The notes beneath the pieces were generated by a model. The model saw only the letters and a list, made by a program, of their open reading frames with translations, did no database searches and was not told the DNA's origin. Position numbers and translations under genes: made by a program. Of a stretch of DNA of 30,016 nt, positions 16,768-24,734 are shown piece after piece (the first letter of the stretch is position 1; every line of letters begins with the position of its first letter). The stretch comes from an uncultured Collinsella sp. (GTDB taxonomy: Bacteria; Actinomycetota; Coriobacteriia; Coriobacteriales; Coriobacteriaceae). The stretch is taken from assembly GCA_900542085.1 (NCBI GenBank), contig UQMK01000026.1, positions 1 through 30,016 of the forward strand, read 5' to 3'.

Positions 16768-18719
16768 CGCCAATCGCCTCCCATCGATCCGGGCACGAGC
16801 TCAAATGCGATATGCGCATCGTCGCCCTCACCCTGCGGCACGGCGCGTGCCACCATGCCGGGACGACCGCGCCACTCGGCGCGGTGCTCAAACAGAAAGT
16901 CGGAAAGTCCGTTAAGGTAGCCGCTCTCCACCAGGTTGCCAATGCCGCGGCCGCCCTTGGCCTTGACGGCATCCGTCATGGCAATGGAGTGCAGCAGCTC
17001 GCGGGCGGCGTCGGTCGCCTCAACCGTAATATCGGGCTGTGCCTTATGCACGTTGCGGTTAACGGCATCGATCTTGGAATTGAGGATCTGAAGCGCCACG
17101 GCGTCGTCGATAAAGTTGAAGATCACCACGTTGTCGCCGATACGGCCCAAGAACTCGGGCTTAAACTCGCGATCCATCTCGGTGCGCACGCGCTCGCAAA
17201 TCTCGTCATAGGGCGTGTTGGGCGCGATGGTATTACGCACCTCGTTGCCCTGCGCATCGATCTCAATCTTGGAAAAGCCGATGTTGCTCGTAAAGAAGAT
17301 GACCGTCTCAGAGAAGTACACGGTATTACCCTGGCCATCGGTCAGGCGGCCATCTTCGAGGATCTGCAGGAACTTGTCCATAATGCTGGGCGCGGCCTTC
17401 TCGATCTCGTCGAAAAGAACCACCGAGAACGGATTGGCCTTGACCGCATTGGTCAGCTGACCGCCCTCGGCATAGCCCACGTATCCCGGAGGAGCGCCAA
17501 AGAGCTTTTGATCGGAGTTTTCGGCACCATACTCGGACATATCAAAACGCAGCATGCTGCGCTCGTCGCCAAAGAGGAGCTCCGTAATGGCCTTAACGAT
17601 CTCGGTCTTACCGGTACCGGTAGGGCCGCTCAAAAACAGCACACCCTTGGGTTTAGAGCCAGACGAATGGGTGGCGCCCGAAAGGCCCATAACGGAGCGC
17701 TTGAGCACGGTGACGGCCTTCTCGACGGCCTCGTCCTGGCCCTTCACGCGGCGTTTGATCTTTTCCTCGGGATCCTCTTCGAGCTTCTCAAACATCTGCT
17801 GCCATTTGTTCTCGCGAAAACCGTACTTATACACGTCGACGAGCTTGGGAAGGATGGCCTCGATGGAAGCATCAGGGTTTTGCATATCGCGCTGATACAT
17901 GCGCTGCAGGCCCTCGAGCTCCTTAACGCTCATGCCGTCGGTGGTATCGATAAAGCGACGCACCGCACGGTCATCGGAATCGGACAGCGCCTCACCAAAG
18001 CCAAACTTGCTTTGGATGTAGGCCTCGCGCATGTCGCGGTCGGGATGCGGCAGCGTGATGGTGCGCAAGAAGGGATTTTCCTCGATAAACCACACAGGCA
18101 GGTTGCGCACGTTATCCGTTACCAGAATGAGCGTGTTAACGGCCGTACGGTTAATGAGGCGCGCCTTGCTGGCACCAAGGTACAGGTTAAGGAAAAACTG
18201 CGTCTCGTCGGGCATAAGACCGGTCGAGGAGGCAAGCAGACGCGACGCCATGTTGACGATCACGCAAAGCGGCTTAGCTTCGGCGCCGCCATCGGGGTTG
18301 TCATTGTATTTCAGGCGCAACATGGAGCGGATAACCTCACCGTATGAAGGCAGGCTCGACTGCTCGGTGGCATATGCTTGGCGGCCATCGGCGATGCAGG
18401 CGTTCGCCTCCATCATGCGATCATCGCTCTTAGAAGCCTCGTCGTGTGCCAGCGACACCAGGCGCTTGCAATCGACGTTGCCCATGCTGCTCGAAAACAG
18501 CTGGATGGGATCGAAATATGCCACGTTGTACTCAACTGAGCCATTGGCGTCTTCGAAAAGGCCGCGCACGACCTCAGCAAGCTCCGAGAACTGGAGCCCG
18601 CCGTCGACCACATCGGGATACTTGTCGTTGACGTTGCCCTCAAGGATAAAGAGGCTCTTCACCCCTTTAAAGTTGAGCATCTCGCGCTGCCAGGATTGGC
18701 GCTCGAAATCAGTTGCCAT
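16764..18719 (-). CDS. ClpB-type AAA+ ATPase with a non-canonical N-terminal half
   Basis: 651 residues. The C-terminal half is a clear Clp/HSP100 D2-type module: KGQDEAVEKAV (327-337), Walker A GPTGTGKT (365-372), pore loop GYVGYAEGG (412-420), Walker B VVLFDEIE (433-440), sensor-1 TSN (477-479), arginine-finger region EFLGRIGD (522-529), sensor-2 GGRGIG (589-594). The N-terminal half (1-310) opens with LFILEGNVNDKYPD. It looks like a degenerate AAA-type fold (LCVIVNM, NTLILVTDN) with no Walker A lysine. ClpB's N-domain and coiled-coil middle domain are missing. Such proteins thread or remodel protein substrates using ATP. A strong AAGGAGG precedes the start. The position between the radical-SAM and PP2C genes suggests a dedicated remodelling factor regulated by phosphorylation, rather than a general chaperone. 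Confidence 0.92.
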   Translation of the reverse strand: MATDFERQSWQREMLNFKGVKSLFILEGNVNDKYPDVVDGGLQFSELAEVVRGLFEDANGSVEYNVAYFDPIQLFSSSMGNVDCKRLVSLAHDEASKSDDRMMEANACIADGRQAYATEQSSLPSYGEVIRSMLRLKYNDNPDGGAEAKPLCVIVNMASRLLASSTGLMPDETQFFLNLYLGASKARLINRTAVNTLILVTDNVRNLPVWFIEENPFLRTITLPHPDRDMREAYIQSKFGFGEALSDSDDRAVRRFIDTTDGMSVKELEGLQRMYQRDMQNPDASIEAILPKLVDVYKYGFRENKWQQMFEKLEEDPEEKIKRRVKGQDEAVEKAVTVLKRSVMGLSGATHSSGSKPKGVLFLSGPTGTGKTEIVKAITELLFGDERSMLRFDMSEYGAENSDQKLFGAPPGYVGYAEGGQLTNAVKANPFSVVLFDEIEKAAPSIMDKFLQILEDGRLTDGQGNTVYFSETVIFFTSNIGFSKIEIDAQGNEVRNTIAPNTPYDEICERVRTEMDREFKPEFLGRIGDNVVIFNFIDDAVALQILNSKIDAVNRNVHKAQPDITVEATDAARELLHSIAMTDAVKAKGGRGIGNLVESGYLNGLSDFLFEHRAEWRGRPGMVARAVPQGEGDDAHIAFELVPGSMGGDWR

Positions 18720-18722
18720 GTG

Positions 18723-19319
18723 TTATACCTCCTTGGCAGAAAATTCATGGTGGTAGCGGTCGGCAATACCAACGGTGATAATCGTGCCGTCCTGGACATA
18801 GTTTTGAAGCTGACGAGGCTGCTGAAGATACTGGTCGTAGTCATCGTGCGGGCGGTCGCTCAGGTAGATTACGCGCTGGTTAGTCGAACCGCGCAGCGCG
18901 CAGTCGGGCACGTTAAGCTCGTCTATGTACGGACCATCAATCAGCACATCGATGAGGGGCTTGAGTGTCTCCCACGTATCCGCACCGATCACCTGCGGCA
19001 GCTCTTCGAGCGTAAATCCGGTGTAAACGAGAATGTCATCGTAAGCGCAACGGATCGTTGCCAGCAGCTTCACGAGCTCTGATGCCTGCTCGAGCGGGTC
19101 TCCACCCGAAACCGTCAGCCGATGTACGCCGTGCTCGCGCGCGGTATCGAGCAACATCCGCGCAAGCTCATCAACATCGACATCTTGATCGGGCGACTGG
19201 CTGCGCCATTGGGGCGAAATACATCCGGCACAACGCTTTGAACAACCAGCGGTCCAGACAACAATACGTTCTCCCGGACCCAGCGAGACGACGGGGGCAA
19301 GCACATGGCTAACGAACAT
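18723..19319 (-). CDS. NrdG-like radical-SAM protein (4Fe-4S activase type)
   Basis: 198 residues from the ATG at 19319, which overlaps the FHA gene by 11 bp and has CGAGGA upstream. A longer in-frame start would overlap that gene by almost 200 bp and add an unlikely N-terminus. The cluster-binding motif CSKRCAGC (C26, C30, C33; CxxxCxxC) and the SAM-binding SGGDPLEQ motif are intact. A YTGFTLEEL segment and a DVLIDGPYI segment match the small activase subfamily. Family members make a 5'-deoxyadenosyl radical, usually to place a glycyl radical on a partner enzyme such as NrdD. No glycyl-radical enzyme is in the window, so the target here is unknown and may be a neighbour. It is probably cytoplasmic and oxygen-sensitive, which fits an anaerobe. 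An NrdG serving a distant nrdD is the dull alternative. Confidence 0.88.
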   Translation of the reverse strand: MFVSHVLAPVVSLGPGERIVVWTAGCSKRCAGCISPQWRSQSPDQDVDVDELARMLLDTAREHGVHRLTVSGGDPLEQASELVKLLATIRCAYDDILVYTGFTLEELPQVIGADTWETLKPLIDVLIDGPYIDELNVPDCALRGSTNQRVIYLSDRPHDDYDQYLQQPRQLQNYVQDGTIITVGIADRYHHEFSAKEV

Positions 19320-20325
19320 CGGCGTAATCCTCGCCCGGATCGAGTGTACGGTACACGGCCGAGGTACGTGCAAGCGAGCAACCGCATTCCTCACAGCCAT
19401 CCCCAACCTTTGCGCGCTCATCAGCAACGAGATGCAAACGACCGCATTCGGGACACTCGACAAACCAGCCCTCGACACCCGCAGGCTCACCAGCGGCAGA
19501 AACAACCGGTGCCGCAGCAGACGCGGGCTGTGGCGCAGACCAAGCCTGGGTCTGCACGGGTTGCGCCGCAGGCGGTTCCTCCACAGTAACCGTCAGACGC
19601 AATTGGGCAAACTCGCCAGACGCAGCCGGAATGAGTAGCGTATCTCCGGTATGAATCGGCTGGGCCACGCCGGGAACCAAGTTGAGGATCTGGCCGCCAC
19701 GCATAAGAGCCGTTCCGTTATTGGACCCCTCATCGGCAACCATCCATGTGCCCCGCTCAAAACGAACACTGGCATGCTGCCGGGACATGGCAAAGTTCGA
19801 AGCCATGGAAGGAAACGCGTTGCGTCCAAGCACGGCAGCGTCCGTGAGGCGAAGCTGCTCACCCATAACTGGATCGGCAAGCGTAAGCGCAGGAACCGCA
19901 GGAGTAGCTGCAGCATTCGCCATGGGTTGCGGCGCGGGCTGCGGCATTGGTGCAGGCGTCGGATGTGGCATTGGCGCAGGCGTCGGCTGTGGCGCAGCAA
20001 CCGGAGCGGGCTGCGGAACGGGCATGGGGGTAGGCTGCGGCGTGGGAGCAGGAGCAGCCTGATATGCCTGCTGGGGCGCGGGACGCTGAGGCCGCGAAAC
20101 ACCGCCCATCGATGACGTTGCAGGATAGACGGCGGGAGCCGGACGCCCAGCGACCGCGCCGGCAAAGCCGGACGCTGAGGCGACTGGCGCCTCGGGTGCC
20201 GAGACCGCGGGCGCAGGGACCGAAGGCGCGGGAACCGCACCAGCGGGACGCGGCGTCCCGCAGTCCTCGCACATATCGCGGGCATCATCGTTCATAAGAC
20301 CACAGATAGGGCATTCCCATGTCAT
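19309..20325 (-). CDS. Zinc ribbon - Pro/Ala linker - FHA - zinc ribbon protein
   Basis: 338 residues. An N-terminal zinc ribbon (C5, C8, C19, C22; CPIC and CEDC) is followed by a long Pro/Ala/Gln linker (about 28-145), rich in PQPTPAPMP-type phrases. An FHA domain follows (about 146-247) with the phosphothreonine-pocket signatures LGRN (166-169), SRQHAS (181-186) and SNNGT (201-205). A second zinc ribbon closes the protein (C291, C294, C311, C314). FHA domains bind phosphothreonine, so this is a reader of kinase output; the Thr-rich ETVTVxR tail of the operon's own kinase is the obvious candidate ligand (inference). Two zinc ribbons suggest further protein or nucleic-acid contacts. It starts 3 bp after the upstream gene and overlaps the radical-SAM gene. 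Confidence 0.93.
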   Translation of the reverse strand: MTWECPICGLMNDDARDMCEDCGTPRPAGAVPAPSVPAPAVSAPEAPVASASGFAGAVAGRPAPAVYPATSSMGGVSRPQRPAPQQAYQAAPAPTPQPTPMPVPQPAPVAAPQPTPAPMPHPTPAPMPQPAPQPMANAAATPAVPALTLADPVMGEQLRLTDAAVLGRNAFPSMASNFAMSRQHASVRFERGTWMVADEGSNNGTALMRGGQILNLVPGVAQPIHTGDTLLIPAASGEFAQLRLTVTVEEPPAAQPVQTQAWSAPQPASAAAPVVSAAGEPAGVEGWFVECPECGRLHLVADERAKVGDGCEECGCSLARTSAVYRTLDPGEDYADVR

Positions 20326-20328
20326 GGT

Positions 20329-21828
20329 TTACCTCATTTCCCTCTGCTTGAGCTGACTTGCTTGACGGCGATTACGCAGGCGACGCTCCGCATCTGCGGA
20401 AGGCGTGGGCGGCACGTAATCGTGCGGGTGAATCTCGACTGCAGCATCCGGACTTGGCGGCCGCACAAAACCAGCCGAGGTGTCCGCAAAGACGCCGCGC
20501 TTCTTAAGGTCTTCACTGAACTGCTTATAGAAGTCACAAAACTCCACCTGGTCCTGAACGGCCTTATCGACGGTTGACTGATCCTGGATCTTCATGTCTT
20601 TGATAATCGTGGGATTATTCGGGTCTTCAGAAAACTCAGCTGGGTCAGCCTCTACGACACGCATGATGACCTGCTGTTCGCTGCTACCCTTAAGGACAGC
20701 GACCGCTTTGTGTTCGTTTGTGTCAAACATAAGACGCCAGGGTTTGCCCGAGCCATCCATAACGGCATAACGGACCACATTGACACCACGTTCAGCCATG
20801 GCATCATTAATTGCACGCTCGATATACTCGTCTTTTACGGCCTTATCAAGTTCAGCGTCGGCGATTTCGATTTCTTCGTAAATATTATCGATTTCATAAA
20901 TGTGCTTAAGAACAGTCGGGCGATGGTATCGATCGTTGAGTAGCTCTACTCGAATCTGGTACTGCGTGTACTGCTCATGCTTCTCGGCAGACTCATACTG
21001 GGCACGCTTCATGACATGATCGAAATCCTTGATGCTCTTATTAATAGCAAGCAGCTCCTCAACGGTTGAATCGGAATCAAGCGCATCATAGGCGGCGCGG
21101 ATCGATTCGAATTTCGCGCTTATTCGATTACGCAGCGCCATATCCAAGGCTTCATCCTGCATCAAAGAGATGGCGACTTCCGACCACGCGTCAAATGATT
21201 GCGCCGCCCCCTCAAACGTTTCAACGCCCGAAGAAGACTCCGCCGCCGCGGTTATCTGAAGCAATGCCCTCTTCAGATCTATAGGATTATCAGGCGTTAC
21301 ATCAAAATCAATCGCCCTAGCAAGACCTTCTGCTCTCAGCTTTTCAACGGTCAAAGCAGCATCAATCTGACTTTTGCTCATCTCCATCCTCTGCTTCAGA
21401 TGAGCGTCAAAAGTCATTTGTGGAAACAGGACGTGAAGCGTTGAAAGCAAATGAGCCAACGCCTTCTCCATCCTCACCCTTGTATCCCTACCAAGACTCA
21501 TCGTGTTTTCTTCATGTTCGGCATAAAAGGAGCGAGAACAATTGGTGATCAACTCATCCAACATTGCCCGTGTTGATTCATCCAGCCCGGAAGCTATCTC
21601 ATCAATCCGTTTCCTAAGGTCCGCGAGAGTCTCATTGAATTCCTCTTTGGCAGCATAACTTGCATTTTTTTCCGCCGTCTCACGGGCAGCCAACGCACCC
21701 GTAACAATTGCGGTAGGAGCCAAAAGGACCATACCAACAGCGCCGGCAGCACCCAAGCTTGTCCCAGTAGATGCGGCGCTACTTGCCGCAGGGCCAACAG
21801 ATGTAAACATCCCAACCACGGCGCTCAT
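20329..21828 (-). CDS. Coiled-coil protein with N-terminal hydrophobic segment, first gene of the operon
   Basis: 499 residues from the ATG at 21828, which follows GGAGGG at good distance. A longer frame reaching a TTG at 21951 would run through the promoter palindromes, so it is rejected. The first 60 residues are rich in Gly/Ala/Ser with hydrophobic stretches (AAGAVGMVLLAPTAIVTGALAA), able to insert in or lie on a membrane. Most of the remainder is charged and helical (for example EEFNETLADLRKRIDEIASGLDE and KHIYEIDNIYEEIEIADAELDKAV), probably coiled coil. A more compact region near 360-440 (VVRYAVMDGSGKPWRLMFDTNEHKAV) may be a small beta domain. No family is recognised. The plan loosely recalls membrane-acting pore or scaffold proteins, without any diagnostic motif. 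GC is lower than in neighbours by eye. Confidence 0.78.
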   Translation of the reverse strand: MSAVVGMFTSVGPAASSAASTGTSLGAAGAVGMVLLAPTAIVTGALAARETAEKNASYAAKEEFNETLADLRKRIDEIASGLDESTRAMLDELITNCSRSFYAEHEENTMSLGRDTRVRMEKALAHLLSTLHVLFPQMTFDAHLKQRMEMSKSQIDAALTVEKLRAEGLARAIDFDVTPDNPIDLKRALLQITAAAESSSGVETFEGAAQSFDAWSEVAISLMQDEALDMALRNRISAKFESIRAAYDALDSDSTVEELLAINKSIKDFDHVMKRAQYESAEKHEQYTQYQIRVELLNDRYHRPTVLKHIYEIDNIYEEIEIADAELDKAVKDEYIERAINDAMAERGVNVVRYAVMDGSGKPWRLMFDTNEHKAVAVLKGSSEQQVIMRVVEADPAEFSEDPNNPTIIKDMKIQDQSTVDKAVQDQVEFCDFYKQFSEDLKKRGVFADTSAGFVRPPSPDAAVEIHPHDYVPPTPSADAERRLRNRRQASQLKQREMR

Positions 21829-21881
21829 ACTTGCTATCCCTCCGTTTTTGACCAGCTTGGTCCTTGCGTCTTTCCAACATC

Positions 21882-21918
21882 TTTCTACCGCCGCTTTACG
21901 CGATTCTGTTGCGCAACA
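21882..21918 (-). promoter_or_regulatory. Palindrome promoter of the ten-gene operon
   Basis: A perfect TGTTGCGCAACA lies at 21907-21918. On the minus strand, 19 nt later comes TAGAAA (21887-21882), a TA-type -10 box without the final T. The leader to the ATG at 21828 would be about 45 nt. This promoter would serve 21828 down to the terminator at 7925. Confidence 0.68.
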
Positions 21919-21941
21919 TTGGCGAGCGGCAAATTTATCGA

Positions 21942-21978
21942 TGTTGCGCAACAGAAGGCGGCGGCTAGCGCATATCCT
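21942..21978 (+). promoter_or_regulatory. Palindrome promoter of the second kinase gene
   Basis: A perfect TGTTGCGCAACA at 21942-21953 is followed after 19 nt by TATCCT (21973-21978). The two palindromes of this divergent region are 35 bp apart centre to centre, so both units could be controlled together. The leader is about 23 nt. Confidence 0.72.
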
Positions 21979-22007
21979 GCTAATGGAAGAAAGGATGAAA
22001 GCGCGCC

Positions 22008-23189
22008 ATGACCGGTTCTTACGAAGAAGTTCGACTCGTCAAGTTTCATACACCAGCACTGCTCTCCGAGCGCGAGCAGGCTGCGGCACGGCGTCGCTTT
22101 TGCACGCTTCTCGTTCCGCCGCAAAAGGGTGGCTTTGGCGGCAACGCCTATGTCCGCCGCGTCCAAAGTGGCGACCGCGCCTTTGAGCTCGCGCTTAAGA
22201 TGCCGCGTCCCGATGCCCAACCCGAGCAAGAACAGCTCAATCGGGAAACCCTAGAAGAGGAGTACCGCACGCTCTCCGTCGTATCCAACCTAAGGGGTTT
22301 TCCCGATGTCTATGGCTTTGGCTACACGGCAGACGGAATCCCGGCGCTGCTCATGGAGTGGGTTGACGGCGCCTCGCTTCTTGATGCGCGGCCAGCTCTG
22401 GGCGATGGCGCTGAAACCTGCCCCGGTGATATCGTCGCCGCGCTGGGTCTGAGCGTGCTCAAGATCATCTTGTCCACGCAATCGCTCGACACGCCCTTTG
22501 TTCACCGCGACCTTTCCATGCGCAACATCATGCTGCGTTACGATCGCATCCCGCTCGAGGAGCAGGTGTCGAGCGGCTATTTTGACATCTGCCTGATCGA
22601 TATGGGCAGTGCCAAGCTCGTTAAACCGGACTTTTCCTTTACCGTCGACGTCAACGCTTTTCGCGGTGCCACGCCGGCATACGCGGCGCCCGAAATGCTG
22701 GAGCGGTTTAAGGCCGATCCCGGTGCGCGCGATAATCCCGCCGTCGACATCTATGCGCTGGGAAGCATCCTCTACGAGCTTTATTGCGGACACGCGCCCT
22801 TTGAGGCAGAGCTCAGGCGCTCTGGAGACCACGCGCGCCTCAAGCGCACCATGCAGCCGCAACCCCTTATGCCCGCAACTCCCCGCGAGCAGGGCTTGGT
22901 CAACGCGATTATGGCTTGTTTGGCAGTCTCGCAAGACGCACGCCCTTCGGCAAATGAACTCGCGGCGCGCCTTGAGCCTTTCGCCCGTACGGGTGCTCCG
23001 CGAAAGCACCGGCCCGTGGTGGATCGCGCCTGTGCAACCCCATCCACCGAGACCGTCCGCAGCGCCGAGTCCATGCGTCGCGCGCGCCTTGCCGTCAAAC
23101 GTCAACGCACGATGGCACTCACGATGGTGATTGCTGCCCTGGTAGCAATCGTGGTTATACTCGTCCTCGCATCTGCCGGCATGCTTTAG
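22008..23189 (+). CDS. Single-pass Ser/Thr protein kinase
   Basis: 393 residues; GAAAGGATG lies upstream of the ATG. Kinase landmarks: Gly-rich loop GGFGGNAYV (41-49), VAIK-type lysine in LALK (K64), helix-C glutamate in EEEYRTL, hinge LLMEWVDG, HRDLSMRN (166-173), DMG (198-200) instead of DFG, ATPAYAAPEM (221-230), and DIYALGSILYELYCG. A single membrane span lies at the very C-terminus (MVIAALVAIVVILVLASAGM), so the kinase faces the cytoplasm with almost nothing outside. It closely resembles the third kinase at 25868 (shared VSxLRGFPxVYGxG and ATPAYAAPEML), so the two are paralogues. Catalytic residues are present and activity is expected. The DMG variant occurs in some active kinases. It is transcribed divergently from the ten-gene operon, from its own palindrome promoter. 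Confidence 0.93.
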   Translation: MTGSYEEVRLVKFHTPALLSEREQAAARRRFCTLLVPPQKGGFGGNAYVRRVQSGDRAFELALKMPRPDAQPEQEQLNRETLEEEYRTLSVVSNLRGFPDVYGFGYTADGIPALLMEWVDGASLLDARPALGDGAETCPGDIVAALGLSVLKIILSTQSLDTPFVHRDLSMRNIMLRYDRIPLEEQVSSGYFDICLIDMGSAKLVKPDFSFTVDVNAFRGATPAYAAPEMLERFKADPGARDNPAVDIYALGSILYELYCGHAPFEAELRRSGDHARLKRTMQPQPLMPATPREQGLVNAIMACLAVSQDARPSANELAARLEPFARTGAPRKHRPVVDRACATPSTETVRSAESMRRARLAVKRQRTMALTMVIAALVAIVVILVLASAGML

Positions 23190-23196
23190 CCGGCAG
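23173..23196 (+). other. Stem-loop over the stop codon of the second kinase
   Basis: CTGCCGGC / GCCGGCAG form a perfect 8-bp stem with an 8-nt loop across the TAG at 23187-23189. TAAAAACC follows instead of a T-run, so this is a weak terminator candidate or an mRNA-end structure. Confidence 0.4.
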
Positions 23197-23228
23197 TAAA
23201 AACCAAGTCAGCAAATAGACCCATTTGC

Positions 23229-23277
23229 AAAAAGCGGTGGCGGGCGCAAGTCTCAATAAAGCCGCGCCCGCCACCGC
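23229..23277 (-). terminator. Rho-independent terminator after the zinc-ribbon membrane protein
   Basis: A perfect 14-bp stem GCGGTGGCGGGCGC / GCGCCCGCCACCGC (23234-23247 and 23264-23277), followed on the minus strand by five T. It lies 33 nt past the stop at 23310. On the plus strand it may also stop transcripts of the second kinase, although no T-run follows there. Confidence 0.85.
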
Positions 23278-23309
23278 CGCCATGCATCGCACGCTGACAA
23301 TACGAGGTA

Positions 23310-24554
23310 CTAGGAAATCAAAAGCTCAAAGGAATCCGTGATGCGCGTTCCCATGGTAACGGCGCCGTCTCCCGATTCGACTGTGGTATTCAGGTAGTAC
23401 TTGCCATATTTCTTTTTAGGTACACCCGTAACCGTAAGGTCGCAGCCCTCCTCCTCGACGGGAAGCGAAAACTCAAAGCCCTTATTCCTGACAAACGTAC
23501 CGGTGACGTCCGTGTAGGTGCGATAGTCGTCACCATCGGATTGGGCGACGGTTTTTTCGGCGTTGTAGGTATCGTGGGCATGCAACGTGGCCGAGATGTC
23601 TGCAACCGCTTCGCCGGAATCGCTGATGCTCTTAAACACAATCACAAGGTCGTTTTCGCTCGCACCGTAGCAAGTATGGCCCCAAGAGTTGCCCGTCTCC
23701 TTAAGTGCCCCGCGCCACGTGGTGTTGGCAAAGCTCGTGGGCTTATCGATGTTGAGCTTCGCCGTGCTACCAGAGGTCGTAGTGGTCGACGAGGTCGCAT
23801 TGCCCGTCGTGGAAGAGCCCTCGGCATTGGAGCTGGCGTCCTCGCCGTTCTTGCTTGCGGTCTTGAGCTCCGCCTTAGCATCCTTAAGGTCGGACTTTGT
23901 CTGATCGAGCTCGTCTTGCGTTTTTGTGAGTTCGTCCTTGGAAGATTCAAGCTGCTTCTTGAGCTTTTGAATCTGCTCCGTATTTTGCGGATGAGCCAAA
24001 CCATATGAGTAGCCCGCCCAGCCGGTTCCCGCGCACAAGGCGGCAACGACAATAACGCCGGCGGCGATGGCGGGCGCATACGACTTGCCCAGGCGCTTGC
24101 GTGCCAGCTTGTACTCGGCCTTGGCCGTCTTGAGGCTCTCGCGGTCCTGCTCGAGCTGCTCTTCCTCGCTGAGCGGCGTAGGACCAAAATCGGCATGGCA
24201 GGCAGACTCAGTTTCCGCATTCTCGATCGTAGTGCCAAAGTCTGACAAGGGATCGACTACACGCGTGGCGTCCGAATCGGATTCGGGCGCAGCGGGCTCA
24301 GACGCGTCGGGTGCCGCCACCGGCTGCTCGTCTGCTTTCGAGGCAGCATCCGCCTTAGGCAACTCCACCGTTGCCGCCGTAGCGGCCTCACCGTCGCGCC
24401 ACGAAAAGGCCGGGCTCTGCGACACCGTCTGGGGCGTGGTGTAGGGATCTTCGGGAGCAGGTGCAGACGGCGCGGCAGCGTCAAGAGGCGATCCACACTC
24501 AGAGCAAAAACCAGCGTCATCGGGCAATAATGCACCGCAATAAGGGCATTCCAT
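23310..24554 (-). CDS. Zinc-ribbon, single-pass membrane protein with coiled coil, unknown exterior domain
   Basis: 414 residues from the ATG at 24554, so the protein begins MECPYCGALL; AGAGG lies upstream. A longer frame to 24695 would cross the promoter. The N-terminal zinc ribbon has CPYC and CSEC. An acidic Ala/Pro/Ser linker follows (about 25-150), then a basic helix, then a membrane span (APAIAAGVIVVAALCAGTGWAG, about 180-201). An exterior coiled coil comes next (IQKLKKQLESSKDELTKTQDELDQTKSDLKDAK, with heptads). A Ser/Thr/Gly spacer and a beta-rich C-terminal domain (about 300-414) starting NTTWRGALKETGNSWGHTCYG end the protein. A zinc ribbon plus span plus exterior domain is a common actinobacterial plan, but the exterior family is not recognised. 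The Thr residues in the cytoplasmic linker (for example DATRVVDPLSDFGTT) could be kinase targets. Confidence 0.85.
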   Translation of the reverse strand: MECPYCGALLPDDAGFCSECGSPLDAAAPSAPAPEDPYTTPQTVSQSPAFSWRDGEAATAATVELPKADAASKADEQPVAAPDASEPAAPESDSDATRVVDPLSDFGTTIENAETESACHADFGPTPLSEEEQLEQDRESLKTAKAEYKLARKRLGKSYAPAIAAGVIVVAALCAGTGWAGYSYGLAHPQNTEQIQKLKKQLESSKDELTKTQDELDQTKSDLKDAKAELKTASKNGEDASSNAEGSSTTGNATSSTTTTSGSTAKLNIDKPTSFANTTWRGALKETGNSWGHTCYGASENDLVIVFKSISDSGEAVADISATLHAHDTYNAEKTVAQSDGDDYRTYTDVTGTFVRNKGFEFSLPVEEEGCDLTVTGVPKKKYGKYYLNTTVESGDGAVTMGTRITDSFELLIS

Positions 24555-24615
24555 AGGGCACAACCTCTCAAAATGTGTCGCTTGCAGCCATCCTGCAACT
24601 TGGCGTATATGCCCT

Positions 24616-24652
24616 ATAATGTCTTGATAGTTATGCAAAGCGTTGCGCAACA
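24616..24652 (-). promoter_or_regulatory. Palindrome site between divergent zinc-ribbon and FHA genes
   Basis: On the minus strand TGTTGCGCAACG (24652-24641) is followed after 19 nt by CATTAT (24621-24616), the weakest -10 of the set. On the plus strand, TTGCGC of the same palindrome (24643-24648) lies 17 nt before TACGCT (24666-24671), giving an ordinary -35/-10 pair for the FHA gene at 24735. One site could therefore act on both directions. Confidence 0.6.
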
Positions 24653-24734
24653 TTTTTCGAGTCGGTACGCTTTGACCGTAGCCATTTCCTAACATGTTTG
24701 CAGTACGTCATTAAAGTTATCTGGGGAGGCAGCC

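Noticed and set aside
19320..19505. Upstream start for the radical-SAM protein
   Set aside because: It would overlap the FHA gene by about 200 bp; the ATG at 19319 has a good ribosome site and a typical activase N-terminus.
7975..21828. Type VI secretion or Ter/TerY-P stress system
   Set aside because: Kinase, PP2C and FHA genes are shared with those systems, but no sheath, baseplate, Hcp, VgrG, TerD or vWA gene is present, and the AAA+ protein lacks ClpV-type features.
21829..21951. Upstream TTG start for the first gene of the operon
   Set aside because: It would place the palindrome and -10 box inside the coding region, while the ATG at 21828 has a strong GGAGGG site.
24555..24695. Upstream start for the zinc-ribbon membrane protein
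   Set aside because: It would add 47 residues across the promoter before the natural MECPYCG zinc-ribbon start.
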